From DATJSJ01 sp035504175 (GTDB lineage Bacteria > Pseudomonadota > Alphaproteobacteria > Acetobacterales > Acetobacteraceae): a stretch of DNA of 28,570 nucleotides. Within the stretch, counting starts at the first letter, position 1; the number at the start of each line of letters is the position of its first letter. The position numbers and the translations under genes were made by a program. The stretch lies in assembly GCA_035504175.1 (NCBI GenBank), contig DATJSJ010000032.1, forward strand, positions 1 to 28,570, written 5' to 3'. The notes under the pieces are model-generated. The model was given only the letters and a program-made list of their open reading frames with translations. It did not search any database and was not told the DNA's origin. This document shows, in pieces, positions 23,819-28,570 of this stretch.

Positions 23819-24229
23819 TCAGCCAGTCGAGACCTGATCCATCCAGTCACGGAGGTTGTAGGTGTTGGTGATGCGGGCGACCCGCCCCTTGCGCAGGGTG
23901 AAGAACGCGCCGGCGGACAGGACGTAGGTCTGACCGCGCGCTTCAGGCAGCCCCTCGTCGGTCGCGAGATAGGTGCCGTGGACGGTAAACTCGGCGGCCG
24001 CGCGGGTGCCGTCCGGGGCGACCATGACCACCAGCTCCTCGATCCGCTCCCGGTAGCAGCGGTTCATGCGATCGAGGAAGCGGTGGAACGCGTCGCGCCC
24101 GATCTCCCGGCCGCCCTGGTTGATATCGTGCACCACGTCCTCGGTCAGCAGGGCCAGGAAGCCGTCCAGGTCCTGCGCATTGAAGGCGGCGTAGTAGCTG
24201 CGGATCGTTGCGTCTGCGTCGTCGGGCAT
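23819..24229 (-). CDS. NTF2-like / SnoaL-like protein (136 aa)
   Basis: This is a small cone-shaped alpha+beta barrel protein of the ketosteroid-isomerase superfamily. It begins with DADATIRSYYAAFNAQDLDGFLALLTEDVVHDINQGG, the classic helix pair and first strand. It then has GRDAFHRFLDRMNRCYRERIEELVVM, and ends with AGAFFTLRKGRVARITNTYNLRDWM. Members are isomerases, dehydratases or binding proteins, and the activity cannot be deduced. The start at 24229 is preferred because the frame upstream encodes unrelated Arg/Ala-rich sequence. It is divergent from glyQ. Confidence 0.85.
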   Translation of the reverse strand: MPDDADATIRSYYAAFNAQDLDGFLALLTEDVVHDINQGGREIGRDAFHRFLDRMNRCYRERIEELVVMVAPDGTRAAAEFTVHGTYLATDEGLPEARGQTYVLSAGAFFTLRKGRVARITNTYNLRDWMDQVSTG

Positions 24230-24320
24230 GGCTGCGGATGGGCCTTCTGCGGAAAGCGCATTTGCCGGATAAGCCTGCCGGCCGGCAGAAGCGAGTGGGG
24301 TCACGGGCCGCCCCCTTCGC

Positions 24321-24349
24321 TTGCCGCTCCAGGGGGCGGTCCCTATGGT
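24321..24349 (+). promoter_or_regulatory. Candidate promoter of glyQ-glyS-ppdK
   Basis: TTGCCG (24321-24326) and TATGGT (24344-24349), each 4 of 6 to the consensus and 17 bp apart, lie within the CTTG...CTAT context common in alphaproteobacterial promoters. This would give a leader of about 50 nt to the glyQ ATG. Confidence 0.45.
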
Positions 24350-24408
24350 GCGCCGCATCACGCCGCCGGGACCGGATGGTTGTCAATCGGGAGGTGATCG
24401 GGCCGAAC

Positions 24409-25281
24409 ATGAGCGAGGCGCCCAGCTTTCAGGAGCTGATCCTCCGCCTGCACGAATTCTGGTCGCGCCAGGGCTGCGTCATCCTGCAGCCGTACGACCT
24501 GGAGATGGGCGCCGGCACGTTCCACCCGGCGACGACGCTGCGCGCGCTCGGCGCGACGCCGTGGAAAGCCGCCTACGTACAGCCGAGCCGCCGCCCGACC
24601 GACGGGCGCTACGGCGAGAATCCCAACCGGCTGCAGCACTACTACCAGTACCAGGTGCTGATGAAGCCGTCGCCGCCGGACGCGCAGGCGCTGCTGCTGG
24701 AGAGCTATCGCCGCATCGGCATCGACCCGCTGCTGCACGACATCCGCTTCGTCGAGGACGATTGGGAAAGCCCGACGCTCGGCGCCTGGGGGCTCGGCTG
24801 GGAGGTCTGGTGCGACGGCATGGAGGTGACGCAGTTCACCTATTTCCAGCAGGTCGGCGGCATCGCGACGGCACTGCCGAGTGCCGAGTTCACCTATGGA
24901 CTCGAGCGGTTGGCGATGTACGTGCAGGGGGTCGAGAACGTCTACGATCTCGACTTCAATGGCACAGGCACGAAATACGGCGACGTGTTCCTGCGTAGTG
25001 AGAAGGAATTCAGCGAGTACAACTTCGAAGCTGCGGACACGTCGATGCTGGCGCAGCATTTCGAGGATGCGGAGCGCGAATGCGCGGCGCTGGTCCGACG
25101 CGACAAGCCGCTGGCGCTGCCGGCCTATGACCAGTGCATCAAGGCAAGCCATCTGTTCAATCTGCTGGACGCCCGCGGCGTGATCTCGGTCTCCGAACGC
25201 GCGGCCTATATCGGGCGCGTGCGGGCACTGGCGAAGCAGTGCGCCGAGGCTTGGCTCGCAGGCGAAGCGGCGCATGGCTGA
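24409..25281 (+). CDS. glyQ: Glycyl-tRNA synthetase alpha subunit (290 aa)
   Basis: This is the catalytic subunit of the bacterial alpha2beta2 glycyl-tRNA synthetase, which activates glycine. It starts SFQELILRLHEFWSRQGCVILQPYDLEMGAGTFHPATTLRALG, followed by YVQPSRRPTDGRYGENPNRLQHYYQYQVLMKPSP and HDIRFVEDDWESPTLGAWGLGWEVWCDGMEVTQFTYFQQ. These are near-universal GlyQ blocks holding the class-II motifs. The ATG at 24409 agrees with family N-termini; a GGGAGG lies 14 nt upstream, which is rather far, and an in-frame ATG at 24376 is less likely. It overlaps glyS by 8 bp. Confidence 0.97.
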   Translation: MSEAPSFQELILRLHEFWSRQGCVILQPYDLEMGAGTFHPATTLRALGATPWKAAYVQPSRRPTDGRYGENPNRLQHYYQYQVLMKPSPPDAQALLLESYRRIGIDPLLHDIRFVEDDWESPTLGAWGLGWEVWCDGMEVTQFTYFQQVGGIATALPSAEFTYGLERLAMYVQGVENVYDLDFNGTGTKYGDVFLRSEKEFSEYNFEAADTSMLAQHFEDAERECAALVRRDKPLALPAYDQCIKASHLFNLLDARGVISVSERAAYIGRVRALAKQCAEAWLAGEAAHG

Positions 25282-27430
25282 GCTGCTGCTGGAGCTGTTC
25301 AGCGAGGAGATTCCCGCACGCATGCAAGTCGGCGCGGCGGAGGAGTTGGCGCGGCTGCTGGATCAGGCTTTGGATCCGATTCTTGTCACGCCGATCGAAA
25401 CGGCCTGGGGTCCGCGGCGCATCGCCGCTTGGACGCAGGTGCAGGGCGAGGTGGAGGAAACGCGCAGCAGCGAGCGCGGCCCGCGGATCACTGCGCCGGA
25501 AGCCGCACTCGCCGGCTTTCTGCGTAAGCACGGCGCCCACCGGGGGTCGCTGCGGCAGGAGAACGGTTACTGGGTGCTGGAGCTGGTCCGACCGGCGGTG
25601 CCCGCGCGTCAATTGATCGCAGAGGTAATGCCCGGGCTGCTGTGGCGCTTCGCGTGGCCGAAATCGATGCGCTGGGGCGGCGCCAGCCGCTTCACCTGGG
25701 TGCGGCCGCTGCGCCGCGTCCTCTGCCTGCTGGACGGCGCGGTGGTGCCGTTCGCGCTGCGCGAGGGCGAGGACGATGCGCACGGGCTGGAATCGTCGAA
25801 CCTGACCGAGGGGCACCGATTCCACGCGCCGGTCGCGATCGCGGTCGAATCGGTCGCGACCTGGCGCGAATCGCTGCGCGAGCATCGCGTGCTGGTCGAT
25901 GCTGCGGAGCGCGAGCACCGCATCGCTGAGGGCATCGCCGAGCTGGCCGCTGCACGCGGCTACAGTGTCGTCCCCGATGCCGGGCTGCTGGCGGAAGTGG
26001 CGGGACTGGTGGAATGGCCGGTGCCGCTGCTCGGGCGCATCGACGCCGGCTTCATGGATTTGCCGCCCGAGGTCATGCAGGTCTCGATGCGTGTCAACCA
26101 GCGCTATTTCGCGCTGCGCGACGCGGCAGGCGCGCCGGCGCCGGCCTTCGCCTTCGTCGCCAATGTCGAGGCGCGCGACGGCGGCGCCGCGATCGTCGCC
26201 GGCAATGAGCGCGTGCTGCGCGCCCGCTTCGCCGATGCGCGGCATTTCTGGGATTTGGACCTGCGGACGAAATTGCGTGACCGGGTTCCAGATCTTGAGG
26301 CGATCACGTTTCAAGCGAAACTGGGAAGTCAAGGAGACCGTATGCGGCGGCTGATGCAGTTGTCAGCCGTCCTCTCAGATTCGACAGATGCCGACACACA
26401 GTCTGCGCAACGCGCTGCGTTCCTCGCGAAGGCCGACCTAACGACTGGGCTGGTTGCCGAGTTCCCAGAACTACAAGGGACGGTCGGCCGCTACTATGCG
26501 CTCGCAAGCCAAGAACCTGAGGATGTTGCCCGAGCCATAGAGGAACACCATCGCCCCCGTGATGCAACCGATTCCGTCCCCACTAATCCAGTATCGATCA
26601 CAGTCGGATTGGCCGATCGTCTAGATCTTCTCTGCGGCTTCTTTGCTATAGGAGAGAGACCTACCGGTTCGAGTGATCCTTTTGCGCTGCGCCGCGCAGC
26701 GCTGGGCATTGTGCGAATCCTCCGAGCGAACGGCCTTCGTATTAGCCTGCGGCCGATTCTCTATGTCGCCCTCGAGTTGATCGAGAATTCTCAACTCAGA
26801 CAGCAAGTATATGGCTTCTACGAGCTTAAGGAGAAGCTTGATCAGCTTCGAGGATTTGCGCGCGATCTGATTGATCTGCCTCACTTCTCGGGTTTGTCTG
26901 TTGCCGAGCTTGGTGAAGAAATCCTAGCGTTCATGGTGGATCGCCTGCGTGTGCAGTTGCGCGCCGAGGGGGCGCGCCATGACGTGCTCGCTGCCGTGTT
27001 TTCCGCTCGCGCGGACGACGACATCAACCGCCTGCTCGCGCGCACCGATGCCGTGACCGCACTGCTCGGCACGGGGGACGGCACCAACCTGCTGACCGCC
27101 TATCGCCGCGCCGCCAACATCCTGCGCATCGAGGAGAAGAAGGACGGCCCGCACACGGCGGCGCCCGATGCGGCACTGCTCGATACGCCGACGGAGATCG
27201 CGCTCGCCGCGGCGATGGACGACGTGGAACGGGCGATCGCGGCGCGGCTCGAGGTCGAGGACTTCACCGGTGCCATGGCCGCGATGGCGCGGCTGCGACC
27301 GATGCTCGATGCCTTCTTCGACCAGGTCACCGTCAACGCCGAGCACCCGGCGCTGCGCCGGAACCGCCTGCGCCTGCTCAACCGCGTGCGCGAAACCATG
27401 AACACCGTCGCCGACTTCTCAAAGATCTAA
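25274..27430 (+). CDS. glyS: Glycyl-tRNA synthetase beta subunit (718 aa)
   Basis: This is the tRNA-binding subunit of glycyl-tRNA synthetase. It begins MAELLLELFSEEIPARMQ. It contains WPKSMRWGG, LPPEVMQVSMRVNQRYFALRD, the HD-like segment VGRYYALASQEPEDVARAIEEHHRPR, and FAIGERPTGSSDPFALRRAALGIVRIL. It ends with the anticodon-binding-like region (NLLTAYRRAANIL...NRLRLLNRVRETMN). Length and domain order are normal, and no frameshift or stop is seen. Oddly, bases 26270-26940 (residues about 333-555) have much lower GC and different codon choice (AGA, CTA, ATA, TTT-rich) than the flanking parts of the same gene. It overlaps glyQ and precedes ppdK by 15 bp, so the three are likely one operon. Confidence 0.96.
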   Translation: MAELLLELFSEEIPARMQVGAAEELARLLDQALDPILVTPIETAWGPRRIAAWTQVQGEVEETRSSERGPRITAPEAALAGFLRKHGAHRGSLRQENGYWVLELVRPAVPARQLIAEVMPGLLWRFAWPKSMRWGGASRFTWVRPLRRVLCLLDGAVVPFALREGEDDAHGLESSNLTEGHRFHAPVAIAVESVATWRESLREHRVLVDAAEREHRIAEGIAELAAARGYSVVPDAGLLAEVAGLVEWPVPLLGRIDAGFMDLPPEVMQVSMRVNQRYFALRDAAGAPAPAFAFVANVEARDGGAAIVAGNERVLRARFADARHFWDLDLRTKLRDRVPDLEAITFQAKLGSQGDRMRRLMQLSAVLSDSTDADTQSAQRAAFLAKADLTTGLVAEFPELQGTVGRYYALASQEPEDVARAIEEHHRPRDATDSVPTNPVSITVGLADRLDLLCGFFAIGERPTGSSDPFALRRAALGIVRILRANGLRISLRPILYVALELIENSQLRQQVYGFYELKEKLDQLRGFARDLIDLPHFSGLSVAELGEEILAFMVDRLRVQLRAEGARHDVLAAVFSARADDDINRLLARTDAVTALLGTGDGTNLLTAYRRAANILRIEEKKDGPHTAAPDAALLDTPTEIALAAAMDDVERAIAARLEVEDFTGAMAAMARLRPMLDAFFDQVTVNAEHPALRRNRLRLLNRVRETMNTVADFSKI
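26270..26940 (+). other. Low-GC mosaic block inside glyS
   Basis: A hand count gives 368 G/C in 660 bases (26281-26940, about 56%). The adjacent 60-base lines 26161-26220 and 26941-27000 are 75% and 72%. The edges are sharp and the frame is kept. This looks like homologous replacement by DNA from a lower-GC relative. Confidence 0.7.
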
Positions 27431-27445
27431 GGCTGAGGGAACGCC

Positions 27446-28570
27446 ATGACGAAGTGGATCTACAGCTTCGGGGCCGGCCGGAACGAGGGCAGCGCGGAGA
27501 TGCGCAACCTGCTCGGCGGCAAGGGCGCGAACCTCGCCGAGATGGCGGCGATCGGCCTGCCCGTGCCGCCCGGCTTCACCATCACCACCGAAGTCTGCAC
27601 CGCCTTCTACAAGAGCGACCGCCGCTACCCGGACGAGCTCGCCGATCAGGTGCGCGAGGCGCTGTCCAGCGTCGAGCAGGCGGTCAGCCTCGGTTTCGGC
27701 GACGCGGCGCGCCCGCTGCTCGTCTCGGTGCGCTCCGGCGCGCGCGTCTCGATGCCGGGCATGATGGACACGGTGCTCAATCTCGGCCTCAACGACGCGA
27801 CGGTGCGCGGCCTCGAAGCCGCCTCGGGCGACGCCCGCTTCGCCTGGGACAGCTACCGCCGCTTCGTGCAGATGTACGGCAGCGTCGTGCTCGGCATCGA
27901 GCACCACCGCTTCGAGGAGATCATCGAAAGCGTCAAGCTCGATCGCGGCGTCACCGAGGATCCCGAACTCACCGCCGCCGACTGGCAGGAAGTCGTCGCC
28001 GGCTACAAGGAGATGGTGCAGCAGGAGACCGGCAACCCGTTCCCGCAGGACCCGCAGGCGCAGCTCTGGGGCGCGATCGGCGCGGTGTTCGGCAGCTGGA
28101 TGAACCCGCGCGCCATCACCTATCGCCGCCTGCACGACATCCCCGCGGAGTGGGGCACGGCGGTCAACGTCCAGGCGATGGTGTTCGGCAACATGGGCGA
28201 GGATTGCGCGACCGGCGTCTGCTTCACCCGCGATCCCTCGACCGGCGAGGACGTCTTCTACGGCGAATACCTGGTGAACGCCCAGGGCGAGGACGTGGTG
28301 GCCGGCATCCGCACACCGCAGCCGCTCTCCGCCGCGCGCGCCAAGCCGGGGGAGGTGCCGATGGAACAGGCGCTGCCCCAGGCCTATGCCGAGCTGCTGC
28401 GCGTGCGCGAGACGCTCGAGCGTCACTATCACGACATGCAGGACATCGAGTTCACCGTGCAGCAGAACACGCTCTACCTGCTGCAGACGCGCAACGGCAA
28501 GCGCACCGCGGCGGCCTCGCTGCGCATCGCGGTGGAGATGGCGAAGTCCGGGCTGATCGACCGCGCCGAA
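27446..28570 (+). CDS. ppdK: Pyruvate, phosphate dikinase, N-terminal part (runs off the right edge)
   Basis: PPDK interconverts pyruvate, ATP and phosphate with PEP, AMP and pyrophosphate. Only the first 375 codons are present, with no stop before the edge. They form the N-terminal nucleotide-binding (ATP-grasp) domain: MTKWIYSFGAG, LLGGKGANLAEMAAIGLPVPPGFTITTE, LLVSVRSGARVSMPGMMDTVLNLGLN, WGTAVNVQAMVFGNMGEDCATGVCFTRDPSTG and the DIEFTVQQNTLYLLQTRNGKRT segment are all diagnostic. GAGGGA precedes the ATG, and the gene starts 15 bp after glyS. Adjacency of glyQ-glyS and ppdK is a recurring alphaproteobacterial arrangement. Confidence 0.97.
   Translation, partial: MTKWIYSFGAGRNEGSAEMRNLLGGKGANLAEMAAIGLPVPPGFTITTEVCTAFYKSDRRYPDELADQVREALSSVEQAVSLGFGDAARPLLVSVRSGARVSMPGMMDTVLNLGLNDATVRGLEAASGDARFAWDSYRRFVQMYGSVVLGIEHHRFEEIIESVKLDRGVTEDPELTAADWQEVVAGYKEMVQQETGNPFPQDPQAQLWGAIGAVFGSWMNPRAITYRRLHDIPAEWGTAVNVQAMVFGNMGEDCATGVCFTRDPSTGEDVFYGEYLVNAQGEDVVAGIRTPQPLSAARAKPGEVPMEQALPQAYAELLRVRETLERHYHDMQDIEFTVQQNTLYLLQTRNGKRTAAASLRIAVEMAKSGLIDRAE

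Overview
The window is GC-rich (roughly 65-70% in most genes). It carries alphaproteobacterial housekeeping genes in a familiar order, notably glyQ-glyS-ppdK at the right end. Intergenic double-hairpin repeats ending in a CCTTAC/GTAAGG edge are of a type I associate with Acetobacteraceae. I infer a Rhodospirillales/Acetobacteraceae chromosome; no plasmid, phage, tRNA, rRNA or CRISPR feature was seen.

Layout. (1) 1-800: the N-terminal part of an RluA-type pseudouridine synthase (minus), divergent from a small putative helix-turn-helix protein whose promoter overlaps a perfect 13-bp palindrome. (2) 856-5900: an accessory island. It has a secreted glycosidase-like protein, two sulfotransferases of different families in clearly AT-richer DNA, and a phytanoyl-CoA-dioxygenase-like enzyme with two N-terminal YPDV-type repeats. 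A promoter followed at once by an intrinsic-terminator-like hairpin precedes the first sulfotransferase. A strong promoter with a nearly leaderless 33-codon upstream ORF precedes the dioxygenase. (3) 6130-9024: a Bcr/CflA exporter and a class-I glutamine-amidotransferase-like peptidase (TTG start) in one operon, a VOC protein and a 61-residue conserved-looking small protein. (4) 9106-11556: ftsK. (5) 12057-14367: a cytoplasmic sulfatase with an atypical C-T-A-G-R maturation motif, then a four-helix membrane protein. (6) 14514-21061, all minus strand: a glycan cluster of a GT9 heptosyltransferase-like enzyme, a GT4 glycosyltransferase, asparagine synthase, a type-I dihydroorotase and a second GT4 enzyme. 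The genes are separated by copies of the hairpin repeat. (7) 21156-24229: ygfZ, a DUF2076 protein, a CoA-binding protein and an NTF2-like protein. (8) 24409-28570: glyQ, glyS and the start of ppdK, probably one operon.

How the genes may work together. The GT9/GT4/AsnB cluster looks like cell-surface polysaccharide or LPS assembly. The two sulfotransferases and the dioxygenase could decorate a surface glycan or lipid, and the sulfatase could remove sulfate, but these links are inferred from position and family only. Two strong non-gene signals stand out. One is a roughly 670-bp low-GC block inside the otherwise GC-rich glyS, which looks like a gene-conversion tract. The other is the three-copy hairpin repeat, two copies of which share an identical 32-bp core and which sits at or on stop codons.
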